NCBI GenBank assembly: GCA_001897435.1
Contig: MKSV01000009.1
Coordinates: 186,001 to 250,000 of the forward strand
Reading direction: 5' to 3'
Origin: Acidobacteriales bacterium 59-55
Lineage (GTDB): Bacteria > Acidobacteriota > Terriglobia > Terriglobales > Acidobacteriaceae
DNA: 64,000 bases
Shown: one piece after another, positions 42,239-52,793 of the stretch
Position numbering within the stretch: the first letter of the stretch is position 1
Layout of the letters: the number at the start of each line of letters is the position of its first letter
Notes under the pieces: model-generated
The model's input: only the letters and a program-made list of their open reading frames with translations
The model's database searches: none
What the model was told of the DNA's origin: nothing
Translations under genes and position numbers: made by a program

Positions 42239-42255
42239 TCCGTAATTGGTACGGA
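42239..42255. promoter_or_regulatory. Inverted repeat between divergent deaminase-hom and SSADH genes
   Basis: TCCGTA-ATTGG-TACGGA is a perfect 6-bp inverted repeat in the 111-bp divergent gap. It is in the right place for a regulator of either side; no candidate regulator gene is adjacent. Confidence 0.35.
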
Positions 42256-42336
42256 CAGAGTGACGGATACTCAAATTATGGCACATGCGTTGGCGCTCCT
42301 TGCTACTCTCGCGTTAGAGTAGACGCTGATTGAACC

Positions 42337-43701
42337 ATGGCCATTGAATCGATCAATCCCGCGAACGGCAAGCTCCTGCGCTGCTTCGAGCCGCTCACTG
42401 GAGAAGCCATCCGTGAGAAGATCGCGCTGGCCGCCGAGGCGTTTCGCGACTATCAGGCGGTTCCGTTGGAACATCGCGCTCTCTGTATGCGCAAGCTGGC
42501 GGCGATTCTCGAAGAAGAAAGCGAAGAACTGGCGACGGTCATTACCGAGGAGATGGGCAAGCCTCTGCGCACGGCGCGGCAGGAGGTGCTCAAGTGCGCG
42601 ACCGGCTGTCGCTACTACCTCGAGAATGCCGCCCGGATACTTACCCCGGAGTCCATTTCGACCGAGGCGAGCGAGAGTTATGTTCGCTGGGATCCGCTAG
42701 GCATAGTGCTCGCCGTGATGCCGTGGAACTTTCCCTTTTGGCAGGTCTTTCGTTTTATTGCTCCGGCGTTGATGGCCGGGAATGTCGGATTGCTGAAGCA
42801 TGCGTCCAATGTGCCGCAATGCGCGATTGCCATTGAATCGCTGGTGCGCCGGGCGGGATTTCTGCGCGGGACGTTCCAGTCATTGCTGATCGAATCGCGA
42901 CACGTGGAGTCGGTGCTGGGCGACGAGCGCATTGCGGCGGTGACGCTGACCGGCAGCGAACCGGCAGGCCGTGCAGTGGCGGCGCAGGCTGGCTGGCTGA
43001 TCAAGAAATCAGTACTGGAACTGGGCGGCAGCGATCCGTTCATCGTGATGCCGTCTGCCGACCTCGACGCTGCCGTCGAGGTGGCGGTTCGCGCGCGATG
43101 CGTCAACAATGGTCAGTCGTGCATCGCGGCCAAACGCTTTCTGGTCGCCGACGAGATCTACGACGAGTTTGAATCCCGCTTCGTCGCTGGCATGGAGGCG
43201 ATGCGTGTCGGCGACCCGATGAAGGATACGACCGACATCGGTCCACTGGCGACGGCGGCTATCGTAGAGGAACTGGCGGCGCAGGTGCAGGCAGCAGTTC
43301 AGGCCGGTGCGCGCGTTCTGACCGGAGGCTCACGCATGGTCGGCGAGGGCAACTACTTCGAGCCGACGGTGCTGGCCGGGGTACCGCGAAGCTGCGCAGT
43401 GTATCGCGAGGAACTCTTCGGCCCGGTGGCAATGATCTTTCGGGTTGCGGATCTGGACGAGGCAATTACGCTGGCGAATGACACTAGTTTCGGGCTGGGA
43501 GCGTCAGTATGGACGCGGAACGCGGCCGAGCAGCAGCGTCTGGTCACGGAACTGCAAAGCGGCGCGGTCTTCGTCAATGCGATGGTTGCAAGCGATCCGC
43601 GACTTCCGTTCGGGGGCATTAAACATTCGGGCTATGGCCGCGAGCTCTCTGCTGCAGGAATGCGGGAGTTCCTGAATGCAAAGACGGTACTCGTCTCGTA
43701 A
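42337..43701 (+). CDS. NAD(P)-dependent succinate-semialdehyde-type aldehyde dehydrogenase
   Basis: 454 residues. It begins [20 protein letters not shown], typical of the short SSADH (Sad/GabD-like) class. [22 protein letters not shown] carries the oxyanion Asn; the general-base Glu is in [12 protein letters not shown] and the catalytic Cys in [12 protein letters not shown]. The end [22 protein letters not shown] is complete. It oxidises succinate semialdehyde or a related short aldehyde to the acid. A bidirectional terminator follows. Confidence 0.92.
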   Translation: MAIESINPANGKLLRCFEPLTGEAIREKIALAAEAFRDYQAVPLEHRALCMRKLAAILEEESEELATVITEEMGKPLRTARQEVLKCATGCRYYLENAARILTPESISTEASESYVRWDPLGIVLAVMPWNFPFWQVFRFIAPALMAGNVGLLKHASNVPQCAIAIESLVRRAGFLRGTFQSLLIESRHVESVLGDERIAAVTLTGSEPAGRAVAAQAGWLIKKSVLELGGSDPFIVMPSADLDAAVEVAVRARCVNNGQSCIAAKRFLVADEIYDEFESRFVAGMEAMRVGDPMKDTTDIGPLATAAIVEELAAQVQAAVQAGARVLTGGSRMVGEGNYFEPTVLAGVPRSCAVYREELFGPVAMIFRVADLDEAITLANDTSFGLGASVWTRNAAEQQRLVTELQSGAVFVNAMVASDPRLPFGGIKHSGYGRELSAAGMREFLNAKTVLVS

Positions 43702-43734
43702 CTGAAGACAGGCACTATTTGCTTGGAGAGCATA

Positions 43735-43770
43735 AAAAAGAGGCGTGGCCGCATTGGGCCACGCCTCTTT
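43735..43770. terminator. Bidirectional terminator between SSADH and the TonB-dependent receptor
   Basis: GAGGCGTGGCC and GGCCACGCCTC form an 11-bp perfect stem around GCATT. It has A-run on the left and TTT on the right, so it can stop transcription of the two convergent genes from either side. Confidence 0.88.
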
Positions 43771-43782
43771 GGGTTGGGTGAG

Positions 43783-46698
43783 TTAGAAATTGACCGACAT
43801 GTTGAGTGAGATACGGCGGAGCGACGAGCTGCTGGTATACGGATTGCCAGCCAGCTGGGTGGCGCGTCCGAACAGCTTCTGCGAGGTCAGGGTCGCATTC
43901 GGCGTGGCATAGTCGGCGTTGTTGAAGAGGTTCTGAACCTGTGCCGAGAAGGTCAGGTTGTACTTCTTGCCGGTGTTGCTCGCGCCGCGGAATCCGCCAC
44001 GGCCGCCCCCGCGTCTGCCGCCTCCCGGACCGCCGGGGCCGCCTCCCTGAGCCTGGGTTCCCGTGGAGGGACCGAAGCCGAAGGTCTTTGAGGCGCGGAG
44101 ATTAGTGGTGAACAAAGCCGGTCCGGTGCAGTAGTTGATCGGGATCGGTGCCTGGCCGGCGGCTGGGGTGACGAAGCTGCCGCAGCCTGCAATGGTGTTC
44201 GACCCCGGCTGGCCGGCAGGAATCCCATTGGCAGCTCCGAAGGCCGGCCGGTCGTTGAAGATGCTGTCGCCATTCAGGTCGCGGCCCAGGGTCACGTTGA
44301 ACGGGGTTCCCGAAGAGGCGACGATGAAGGGGCTGAGCGAGATATTATGCGGCAGCGTGACATTGCCGCCGAGGAAGAGCCGGTTGCGCCGATCGAAGAC
44401 AGCGCGGCCGTAGTCTGCGCCGATGTTGTAGGGCTGAGATGGGAAAGAGTTGATGCCGCCGGTGTCCGACTTGGCGAAGTTGAGCACGTAGTACCCGAAG
44501 AGCGAGAGTACTTTCTGGCGGACATTGAAGTTTGCGATCAGCTCGTTCTGACGATAGACGCCGGCAGACTCATACTCCTTCTGGACGATCGGCGCCTCGC
44601 CTGGAGCGGGTGGGGTCGGATAGATGAAATTGCCGTCTGCATCCTGGCCGGTCGGAGCATTGATGTTCTGGCTGAGGAATTGGTGCACGCCGCGCGTATT
44701 GAGATAGTTCACCGACAGCGTCGCGCCGCGGAAGAGCTGCTGGTCGGCCCCGATGGCAAACTCCATGGAGTAAGGAGTGCGCAGCGTGGCAGACGGGGAG
44801 ACGGTGGAGTTTCCATTCGGTGTTCCTGCCGTGCAACCTTCCAGATGAGTTGGGGAGCAGGTTGCCGTGTCGGGATGAGCCAGGATGGTCTGGATCTGGT
44901 TCTTGCCGTTCAACTGGACGGTGGTCAGGATGCTGTCGAGTTGATAGCGGTCGTAGAAGATGCCGAATCCGCCGCGGATCACGGTCTTGGGAGCGTTCTT
45001 GCCACGACCGACGCCGTAGGCGAACGACAGCCGGGGAGCGATGTCGTGGTGGTCGCCGATGCGGTTCTGCGTCTCGTAGCGAATGCCATAGCTCAGGGTG
45101 AGGTTCGGCATCGGCTTCCAGTCGTCCTCGGCGTAGACCCCAAGGTCCACCATGGTCGCGTTCACGGAAGGATTAAGGATATTCGTGATGCTGAACTGGC
45201 TGGCCTGCTGGTTCTCATACGAAGAAACGGTAGCGGAATCGGCCGCAGCCGGGCACTCCGATGACAACAGGCAGTTGTAGGTGAAGCTGCCGTTGCTGCC
45301 GGCGTCGGAGGTCTGCGCATCGCGCGTGGAGCGCAGGCGACCGCCGAACCGGATGAAGTGTTTTTTCAGTTGGATGGAGGTGTAGTTGTGCAACTCAAAG
45401 TGAGTCTGGTTGTCGGAGTTGGTGCCGGAGTTGGAGCCGCCGTCGGTGAAGTTGCCCTGGACGATGATCGAGGGCGCCTTGCTGTGCGGCGTCTGCGAGC
45501 TGTGGTCGCGCTCGTACTCGAACCGGGTTTCATTGATGATGCGCGAACTGACGACCTGCGTGTCGGTCATCTGCAGCGTGATTTCGGAGCTGCTGGTGTC
45601 GTAGCCGGTGCTGGGCAGACTGAGGTTGCCGATGCCCTGGTTGGCGCGATCGGACTGCTCATAGCGGAACCGCGTCATCAGCGTGTTCTTCTCGCCCAGT
45701 TGCAGGTCGATGCGCGGACTGATATCAGTGCGGACGTTCGGGGTCGGGTTGGCGAACTGGAAGGAGCAGGAGGTCTGCCCTGCTGCGCAGTTTCCCATCG
45801 ATGGCAGTACCGTGGCGTTGACGATGGAGTTGTCCTGAATCGAGCGGTGCGATCCGCCTATGTTGAACGAGGCATTTGAGGCGAGAGGTCCAGTGATGTT
45901 CCCGAACATGAAGATGGTGTGATAGGGCGGCTGGGTGATGGGTGTCTGCCCCGGGCTGATATTGGCATTCAGCAGAGGATTGCCGCTGTTGAATGACGAG
46001 GTGTTTCCTGACAGATTGAAGAAACCGTGTAATTTGTCGGTGCCCGGCTTGGTAAAGATCTGGACGCGGCCATAGCCGAGGCGGTCAAATTCCGCCGAGA
46101 AGGGGTTCTGGTTGATGCGGATCTCGCGGATCGAGGACTTGGGTGGCAATTGGCCCCCGGTAAATCCGTCGACGTAGATCTGGCCGCCGTTGGGGCCTGC
46201 GGAAGGACCGGCCAGAGCAGTCAACTCAGAGGAGAGTTCGTCCGGGTCGTCCGAAAGGGCGTCGAGATCTTTTCCTTTGATGACGGTGGAACTGGCATTG
46301 CTGTCGGCGTCGACGCTGACCTGCGCCGATTGCGCCGTTACCTGCACCTCCTGCGCCTGCGCCTCGATGGACATCTTCACGTCGAGCGTGATCGACTGGC
46401 CTGCAGTCACCTTTTCTCCCATTTTGACGAAGGAAGCGAAGCCCGGCATGGTCACCGTGACGGAGTAGGTTCCGGCGGGAACATTGTGTACCACATAGGT
46501 TCCGTCGCTCTGCGACTGGGTGATGATCGCCTTGCCGGACGCCGGAGTCAGCGTAACGGTCGCGCCCGGGATGACGGCCTCATCGGGATCGGCAACCGTG
46601 CCTTGCACCGTAGCGCCCTTCTGCTGGGCACTGGCAACCATCGGCACGAATGCGAATGAAAAAAGTACAACAAATCTCAAGGTTGAGCGAAATGACAT
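43783..46698 (-). CDS. TonB-dependent receptor with N-terminal carboxypeptidase-regulatory-like domain
   Basis: 971 residues. The signal peptide ends at ASAQQ. Residues about 28-112 form a transthyretin-like regulatory domain (GATVQGTVADPDEAVIPGATV, NVPAGTYSVTVTMPGFASF). A plug region (about 120-235) includes IYVDGFTGGQLPPKSSIREIRINQNPFSAEFD. The remainder is an outer-membrane beta barrel ending with SLNMSVNF, the aromatic C-terminus recognised for insertion. A Gly/Arg-rich loop (about 893-916) interrupts the last strands. It probably imports a large sugar or siderophore-like substrate by TonB energy; the substrate is not readable. A DUF5666-like gene lies 42 bp upstream on the same strand. 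Confidence 0.93.
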   Translation of the reverse strand: MSFRSTLRFVVLFSFAFVPMVASAQQKGATVQGTVADPDEAVIPGATVTLTPASGKAIITQSQSDGTYVVHNVPAGTYSVTVTMPGFASFVKMGEKVTAGQSITLDVKMSIEAQAQEVQVTAQSAQVSVDADSNASSTVIKGKDLDALSDDPDELSSELTALAGPSAGPNGGQIYVDGFTGGQLPPKSSIREIRINQNPFSAEFDRLGYGRVQIFTKPGTDKLHGFFNLSGNTSSFNSGNPLLNANISPGQTPITQPPYHTIFMFGNITGPLASNASFNIGGSHRSIQDNSIVNATVLPSMGNCAAGQTSCSFQFANPTPNVRTDISPRIDLQLGEKNTLMTRFRYEQSDRANQGIGNLSLPSTGYDTSSSEITLQMTDTQVVSSRIINETRFEYERDHSSQTPHSKAPSIIVQGNFTDGGSNSGTNSDNQTHFELHNYTSIQLKKHFIRFGGRLRSTRDAQTSDAGSNGSFTYNCLLSSECPAAADSATVSSYENQQASQFSITNILNPSVNATMVDLGVYAEDDWKPMPNLTLSYGIRYETQNRIGDHHDIAPRLSFAYGVGRGKNAPKTVIRGGFGIFYDRYQLDSILTTVQLNGKNQIQTILAHPDTATCSPTHLEGCTAGTPNGNSTVSPSATLRTPYSMEFAIGADQQLFRGATLSVNYLNTRGVHQFLSQNINAPTGQDADGNFIYPTPPAPGEAPIVQKEYESAGVYRQNELIANFNVRQKVLSLFGYYVLNFAKSDTGGINSFPSQPYNIGADYGRAVFDRRNRLFLGGNVTLPHNISLSPFIVASSGTPFNVTLGRDLNGDSIFNDRPAFGAANGIPAGQPGSNTIAGCGSFVTPAAGQAPIPINYCTGPALFTTNLRASKTFGFGPSTGTQAQGGGPGGPGGGRRGGGRGGFRGASNTGKKYNLTFSAQVQNLFNNADYATPNATLTSQKLFGRATQLAGNPYTSSSSLRRISLNMSVNF

Positions 46699-46740
46699 TA
46701 CAACTCCTAAAGGAAGATACGTCTGTTGCAGTTTGCGAAA

Positions 46741-47952
46741 CTATTGCTGTTGATCGTTGCCATTGCCTCCGCCGGCATCGGGCGTATCTCCGCCAACATT
46801 CCACGGAGAGATGGACATCGAGGATGCGCCGGGCGCGGCGAGGATCGGTTCGACGCCCGAGAGCAGGGTTACAGCGGTGACCTCAGAGCTGCCGGGAGCG
46901 AGTTGCGAGGCCACAATCATGACGGCGTCGCCCGTTTTTAGTTCGGCCAGAGTCTCGGTGGGTAGTTTGTTCAACATCTGCGACAGGTCCATGCCGGCAG
47001 AGCGCGTCTGCCCCGCGCCTCCCCGGGGACCGGCGCCGTTCGCAGGGGTGGCAGCGTTCGATTGCGCCTCAGGCCGGGCACTCTCGGCGTTGCCTCCGCC
47101 GTGGGCACCTGCTCCGCCGCGGGCTTGCGCGGCGAACCGTGCTGCAACCTGGGGCGGAAGCTTGCGTACGTCGGAGTCTGTCGTAACCTTGACGGTCATC
47201 ATTCGCTTGGTGGCCAGATCCTTCAGCGTAAAGGTTCCATTGGCAGCATCGAGGGTCGCGATGGTGCCTGCCAGATGCAGGAACGAGCCGCTCACGATGG
47301 TCTCGGCCTGGATAGAGAGACCGTCCTCCGACTTGGTCCCCAGAACACGCACCTGGTCGCCGGGATGAACCTCCGCCAGTGTGCTCGGTTTCGCATCCTC
47401 AAACTTGACGGAGGCACCGGAGTAGCGGCGAAACGTGGTGGCGGGCGTGGTATGGACCTCGATCTTCTTTGTGCCGATCGCGACTGTCAGAGTTCCCGTT
47501 GCCTCATCGACCGCGCCGACCAGGCCTCCGGTGCCGCGCTTCTGCCAGTCCGCTTCCTCTTTTGCGCGCTGTTGGGCGATATCCTGTGCCTTCATCAGGA
47601 TGACGCGAGAGGCGGTGAAGGATGCGGCATCGTCACCGGCCTTTCCGGAGATCAGAATTCTGTCGCCGGGGGCGATGCCGCCCAGTGTGATGGTCTCCGC
47701 CGACTTGAGATCCTTGCTGCCGGGCGCCAGTTGCAGAATGCGCGCGCCTGCGGCCACCGTAACGGCGACCTGCTGGCCGGCGTCAGTGGCAAAGGTGATG
47801 GTCGAGCCGGAGATTGACTTGACTGTCCCGATCTTCGGCGCGGCAGCCGCGGCGGCGGGCGCCTGAGCGGCGGCTGTAGCCATTCTCGCAGCGGGCAGTA
47901 GCAGGCTTGCACCCAGCACCGACGCGCAGAAGATTCCAGGCTTTGTAAACAT
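46741..47952 (-). CDS. Secreted DUF5666-like protein
   Basis: 403 residues from ATG 47952 (AAGGA upstream). The signal sequence is FCASVLGASLLLPAARMATAAAQ. Four or more repeats of a small beta-barrel unit follow the pattern 'G-V-x-x-I-x-G-x-T-I-T/F... P-G-D-x-V-x-I-x-G' (KIGTVKSISGSTITFATDAG, GLVGAVDEATGTLTVAIGTK, LAGTIATLDAANGTFTLKD). This is the DUF5666 style. A Gly/Ala-rich linker with Arg-Gly-Gly precedes the last unit. Function unknown; exported and co-oriented with the TonB receptor, so possibly a periplasmic or surface accessory. Confidence 0.75.
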   Translation of the reverse strand: MFTKPGIFCASVLGASLLLPAARMATAAAQAPAAAAAAPKIGTVKSISGSTITFATDAGQQVAVTVAAGARILQLAPGSKDLKSAETITLGGIAPGDRILISGKAGDDAASFTASRVILMKAQDIAQQRAKEEADWQKRGTGGLVGAVDEATGTLTVAIGTKKIEVHTTPATTFRRYSGASVKFEDAKPSTLAEVHPGDQVRVLGTKSEDGLSIQAETIVSGSFLHLAGTIATLDAANGTFTLKDLATKRMMTVKVTTDSDVRKLPPQVAARFAAQARGGAGAHGGGNAESARPEAQSNAATPANGAGPRGGAGQTRSAGMDLSQMLNKLPTETLAELKTGDAVMIVASQLAPGSSEVTAVTLLSGVEPILAAPGASSMSISPWNVGGDTPDAGGGNGNDQQQ

Positions 47953-48192
47953 TGTGGCCGTCCTTAGATTTGTCACAAAATATCGATGTCAGCCGGGGGG
48001 AACTGAGAAGCCGTCTGTCACTAAAGAAGACGAATCAGCAACTTAAAAGTTTCCGGATTGAATTGCCAATTCGCTCACTGGAATATACGGAGCCATGGCG
48101 AAAATAGCGGGTGGAGATTAAATCAACCTTAATCAGTCGATTAACCCCATTGTAAAGGGTCGGGCGAAGCAGCCGATCAGGCAATTTTCGCG

Positions 48193-49956
48193 TCAGTGGC
48201 CCTGTTTTTCGATCTTCTCGCAAGAGAGAATGGCCACGCTGTCGGGGGGCAGCAGCACCTTTTCCTCTGTGACCTCGATGCCGTCCCGTGAGGCGAGCAG
48301 TAAAGGATATTGTCCCGGATTCTCAAGCTCTGCCGGAGCTTCCCCCAGATTGCACATTACCCTGATCTGGCTCCGGTCCATGATGAGCCATCGCTTGCTC
48401 TCGTCGAAACGGACCTTCACATGGCCCATATCGCCGTCGTTCAGGGAAGGGGAATCCCGGCGCAGCCGGATGAGTTGCCGGAACCACTCCAGCATCTCGC
48501 CGTGTCCACCCTCGTGGATCTCGTCCCAGTTCAGCTTGGACCGCTCGAAGGTCTCCGTCTTCTCGGGATCGGGGATCACAGCGGGATTCCAGCCAAAGGC
48601 GGCGAACTCGCGCTTGCGGCCTTCGAGCACGGCTTTGGCCATCGCTGGGTCGTCGTGGTCGGCGAAGTACTGAAAGGGGCTTGAGGCGGCAAACTCTTCG
48701 CCTTGAAAGATCATGGGGACGAACGGAGCCGTCAGCGCGATCGCTGATGCGACCCGGGCACGATTCATGCCGACAATATGCTCCAGCCGGTCGCCGATGG
48801 CGCGGTTTCCCACCTGGTCGTGATTCTGAATGAAACCGATAAAGTGATGGCCGGAGAGTCCATTGACAGGGCGGCCGTGGACGCGGCTGCGATAGCGGGA
48901 GTAAATCCCGTCATAGACGAAGACGGAGGTCAGAGCCTTGGCCAGCTTCTCGAAGGAGCCAAAGTCGGTGTAGTAGCCTCTGCCCTCATCTTCTTTATGT
49001 AAAACGGTGAACAGCGCGTGATGGAAGTCATCGCTCCACTGCGCGTCCATGCCGTAGCCACCCGCCTCGCGCGGCTTTACCATGCGCGGATCGTTGAGAT
49101 CGCTCTCGGCGATGAGTACCAGCCTGCGTTCGAGCATCGACGACAGGATTTCGACCTCGATGGATAGCTGCTCCATGAAGTGAATCGCCGACCGGTCGAT
49201 GAACTCGTGCACGGCATCGAGACGCAGCCCATCTACATGGTAGTCGCGCATCCACATCAGGGCGTTGTCGCAGAAGAAGCGGCGCACCTGGTCGCTGCCC
49301 ACATCTTCGAAGTTGACGGCGTCGCCCCAGGGAGTGCAGTGACGGCTGGTCAGGTAGGGGCCGAACTTCGTGGTGTAGTTGCCGACCGGACCGAAGTGGT
49401 TGTAGACCACGTCGATCAGGACGGCAAGACCGCGGGTGTGGCAGGCGTCGACGAACCTCTTGAGGCCATCGGGGCCGCCGTAGAGATCGTTCACCGCGAA
49501 CAGGGCGACGCCGTCGTAGCCCCAGCCGTGCTTGCCGGGAAACTCGACGATAGGCATCAGCTCAATATGGGTGATGCCCAGTTCGAAGAGATAGCCGAGC
49601 CTCTCGATCGCAGCGTCAAAGGTTCCGGCCGTGGTGAACGTGCCGATGTGCAACTCGTAGATGACAGCGCCGGAGAGCGGCGGACCCTGCCAGTGGATGT
49701 CGCTCCAGTCAAAGGATTTGTGGTCGTAGACCCGTGATGGTCCGTGAACGCCGTGAGGCTGCCACAGGCCGCGCGGATCGGAATAGGGCTTGGGGTCGTC
49801 GTCGAGCAGAAAGGCGTAGTCGGTGCCGCTGCCGGCTTCCTCGACGGCTGCCTTCCACCATCCAGCGTGGTCCGGGCCAGTCATGGGATGCAGCGCATCG
49901 CCAATCTTGACGGCCATCTTCGCCGCTCCGGGCGCCCAGACATTAAACTCATGCAT
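48193..49956 (-). CDS. treZ: Malto-oligosyltrehalose trehalohydrolase
   Basis: 587 residues from ATG 49956, which has AGGAG 7 nt upstream and overlaps the treY stop by 8 bp. An N-terminal CBM48-like domain begins [20 protein letters not shown]. The GH13 barrel has HKSFDWSDIHW, VVYNHFGPVGNY, DGLRLDAVHEFIDRS (nucleophile Asp), LVLIAESDLNDPR (acid Glu) and FIGFIQNHDQVGN (third Asp). It cuts free trehalose from maltooligosyl-trehalose made by TreY. The pair turns alpha-glucan chains into trehalose. Confidence 0.95.
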   Translation of the reverse strand: MHEFNVWAPGAAKMAVKIGDALHPMTGPDHAGWWKAAVEEAGSGTDYAFLLDDDPKPYSDPRGLWQPHGVHGPSRVYDHKSFDWSDIHWQGPPLSGAVIYELHIGTFTTAGTFDAAIERLGYLFELGITHIELMPIVEFPGKHGWGYDGVALFAVNDLYGGPDGLKRFVDACHTRGLAVLIDVVYNHFGPVGNYTTKFGPYLTSRHCTPWGDAVNFEDVGSDQVRRFFCDNALMWMRDYHVDGLRLDAVHEFIDRSAIHFMEQLSIEVEILSSMLERRLVLIAESDLNDPRMVKPREAGGYGMDAQWSDDFHHALFTVLHKEDEGRGYYTDFGSFEKLAKALTSVFVYDGIYSRYRSRVHGRPVNGLSGHHFIGFIQNHDQVGNRAIGDRLEHIVGMNRARVASAIALTAPFVPMIFQGEEFAASSPFQYFADHDDPAMAKAVLEGRKREFAAFGWNPAVIPDPEKTETFERSKLNWDEIHEGGHGEMLEWFRQLIRLRRDSPSLNDGDMGHVKVRFDESKRWLIMDRSQIRVMCNLGEAPAELENPGQYPLLLASRDGIEVTEEKVLLPPDSVAILSCEKIEKQGH

Positions 49957-52699
49957 CGTTTCGCTCCTGGAGTTGTCCGGCGTTGCCGGTTCGATCGGTA
50001 GTGTCGGCATGATCTTTTCGGACGAGCAGGGCAACGGGAAAATCGTTCAACAGACTTTTGATGGGAGTCTTGCCGCCACGCACCGTTAAGCCGGTCAGGC
50101 GATTAGTCCATGTGCCCCCTGGCAGCACCACCGTAGTCTCGCGCCACGCGCCGCCCAGCTTCGCGGTGAGGCGCGGTACGACGACAGCCACCGAATCGCC
50201 GCGCAGATAGGCAATCGCATGATCGCTTCTTGAGCCTTCCGTATCCAGCGGCGTGTAAGCCGCGTCGGACCTGAACCACTCCGGCCTCTCGCGCCGCAAC
50301 TGAAGCGCCTGGTGGACGAGCCACATCTTGGGTAGACCCTCGTCGGCGCGGGACATGATCTTCGCCGCTACGTCAGGTCCATCCATCTTCTTCAGGTCGG
50401 CGAGCAGGCGGCGACGCAGATCGTAGTCCACCGGCCTGCGGTTGTCGGGGTCGACCAGGCTCAGGTCCCAAAGCTCCGTTCCCTGGTAAGTATCCGGCAC
50501 TCCCGGCGCCGTGTATTTCAGCAGCGTCTGCGCCAGGGAGTTCACGCGGCCTGCACCTTTCACCCTGTCGACGAACTGTTCCAGGTCGCGCAGGAAGGGA
50601 GGATGCGTGAGCGTATCCCCGATGAATTTGTGGAGCGCATCTTCAAACGGTTTGTTGTTGGCTGTCCAACTCGTCTGCAACTTGGCTTCGCGCGTGGCTT
50701 TGAGCATGTACTGCTGTGCGCGTTCTACGCTCAGCGGCCACGCTCCGATTAAGGTTTGATAAAAGAGGTACTCGGTATTGCGATCGGGCATGATGGAAGA
50801 GCCGGAGCGCCCGGTGCGGAAGGCGCTGTTCATGCGCGACCAGCGATGAATGGCGGCGCTGAAGCGGCCGGGCATCTCGGAGAGAACGGAGATGCGGGCG
50901 CGGACGTCTTCGCTGCGCTTGGTGTCGTGGGTGGAGAGAGTCGTCATCGTCAGCGGATGCGTGGCCTGCATCTTCAGGCAATAGTCGTGAAACTCCGCCG
51001 TGCTGATGCCGTTGCGGCCAGGATCGCCGCCGACCTCATTCATGGAGGAGAGGCGGTTATAGCAGTACAGCGCCGTGTCCTCGACGCCCTTGGCCATCAC
51101 CGGGCCGGTAAACTGCTGGAAGCGAAGAAGAAACTCGCTCTCCTGCTTGCCTGTCACCTTCATGGTGAGGATGTCGCGCAGAAAATCGAAGAGGCCTGTG
51201 CCGATATCCTGACGTTCCTGCTTGGCATACTCGATCGCCCGTGCAATGTACTCCTTGTCCTCCTCGGTGATCTCGTCGCGCGCAGGCACGACGTAGGTGC
51301 GATAGATGGCGAAACAGGCCGCGACCTCGCGAATGGTCCGGCGCATCTCGGCGCGGGTGTAGTCACGCTGGTTGCGGTTGGCCTCGCAGATCTCGACAAA
51401 GATACTGGTCAGGCGATTGACGTCGCTGCCCAGCCCCTCCTGCGTTACGGCGACTTTCTTGTCGTGCGCGATCGCGGGAAAATTCGTCAGTTGTCCGGCA
51501 AATTCGCGGCCCAAAAATGACTGGTAAATTTTGTCCAGCTCACCCATTCCCTGCGGCGAAATCAGCACACCGGCGGCGACGTTGAGAAAGTCATAACCGG
51601 TTGTCCCCTGTATGGGCCAACTCTCGCGGAGGAACTCCTCCGGTTCGAGAATCTTTTCGCCGACGATCCATGCTTCGGGGGCGCGCTCACGCAGCCGGGT
51701 CAGATATTCCAGGGGATCGCGCAAGCCGTCGGGATGATCAATGCGAATGCCGTCGAGCACACCCTGCTGCAGCCACTCCAGAACCAGCGCATGCGTCTCC
51801 TCGAAGACATGCTCCCGCTCCACGCGCAGCCCGATCAGCGTGTTCACGTCGAAGAAGCGGCGATACCCGAGTTGCTGGTCCGCTGTCTTCCAGTAGGAGA
51901 GGCGATAGTTCTGCTGATTGAGAAAGTCGTCGAGGGCATCGAGATTGCTGTTCAACTCGGCCAGCGATCGATCGATTGCCGAGCAGGCTTCGGGCTCTTC
52001 GGCGCATAGCCGCCGCAGCATGGTCAGCAACACGACCTTATCGCGATGCCGCGCAAGAATCGTTCGGCGATCAATGTATTCGGGAGCAGGCAGGCGCCCG
52101 AATGATGCGGCTAGAAAGCTCAACGTATCGCTTTTGGCGTACTCCGCCGCTCGGGCAAGGATGACAGGCAGCGAAGGCGGCGCTACAGGAAAGGTCTGGC
52201 CGGAGCACTCGACCTGAAACGTGTTGTCGTGGCGCACGACTTTGATGCCGCCAGATTGCAGTACAAGACCGTACTGGTCGCCGAGCACCGGAGCCAGAAC
52301 CTTGTCGCGCAGCCGCTCTTCCTGCGGCTGCCAGTCGATGTCGAAGAACGAGGCGTAGCGACTCGATGGGCCATTCTCCAGCACATCCCACCAGTAGCGG
52401 TTCTCCTTGCCGAGAGACATGTGATTGGGCACAACATCGAGAACCTGTCCGAGCCCGACCTCATTGAGCTTTCTGCAGAAGCGGTCATGCCCCGCGGCTC
52501 CGCCCAGCTCCTGATTTACTTTCTGATGATCGACGACATCATATCCATGCGTGCTTCCGGGGGCCGCCTGAAGATAGGGGGAACAGTACACATGCGAGAT
52601 GCCGAGCGCGGAGAGATATTCGACGATGCTCGCAGCATCATCGAAAGTAAAATTTTGATGTAATTGCAGACGGTAAGTAGAACAGGGAATACGCAACAT
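49949..52699 (-). CDS. treY: Malto-oligosyltrehalose synthase
   Basis: 916 residues from ATG 52699 ([20 protein letters not shown]); a TTG three codons earlier is open. GH13 motifs are [30 protein letters not shown] (nucleophile), [15 protein letters not shown] (acid) and [18 protein letters not shown]. Length about 900 with the inserted helical region is typical. It converts the reducing end of a maltodextrin into a trehalose unit. Operon with treZ, overlapping by 8 bp. Confidence 0.95.
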   Translation of the reverse strand: MLRIPCSTYRLQLHQNFTFDDAASIVEYLSALGISHVYCSPYLQAAPGSTHGYDVVDHQKVNQELGGAAGHDRFCRKLNEVGLGQVLDVVPNHMSLGKENRYWWDVLENGPSSRYASFFDIDWQPQEERLRDKVLAPVLGDQYGLVLQSGGIKVVRHDNTFQVECSGQTFPVAPPSLPVILARAAEYAKSDTLSFLAASFGRLPAPEYIDRRTILARHRDKVVLLTMLRRLCAEEPEACSAIDRSLAELNSNLDALDDFLNQQNYRLSYWKTADQQLGYRRFFDVNTLIGLRVEREHVFEETHALVLEWLQQGVLDGIRIDHPDGLRDPLEYLTRLRERAPEAWIVGEKILEPEEFLRESWPIQGTTGYDFLNVAAGVLISPQGMGELDKIYQSFLGREFAGQLTNFPAIAHDKKVAVTQEGLGSDVNRLTSIFVEICEANRNQRDYTRAEMRRTIREVAACFAIYRTYVVPARDEITEEDKEYIARAIEYAKQERQDIGTGLFDFLRDILTMKVTGKQESEFLLRFQQFTGPVMAKGVEDTALYCYNRLSSMNEVGGDPGRNGISTAEFHDYCLKMQATHPLTMTTLSTHDTKRSEDVRARISVLSEMPGRFSAAIHRWSRMNSAFRTGRSGSSIMPDRNTEYLFYQTLIGAWPLSVERAQQYMLKATREAKLQTSWTANNKPFEDALHKFIGDTLTHPPFLRDLEQFVDRVKGAGRVNSLAQTLLKYTAPGVPDTYQGTELWDLSLVDPDNRRPVDYDLRRRLLADLKKMDGPDVAAKIMSRADEGLPKMWLVHQALQLRRERPEWFRSDAAYTPLDTEGSRSDHAIAYLRGDSVAVVVPRLTAKLGGAWRETTVVLPGGTWTNRLTGLTVRGGKTPIKSLLNDFPVALLVRKDHADTTDRTGNAGQLQERNDA

Positions 52700-52793
52700 C
52701 ACCCTCAAATGTAATCAAATTATTAAGGCCAGCTATAGCTGGCAGCCTCTGGTTAGAGGGCAAAAACAGTCGATCCGGTTGTATCGTGCAATC

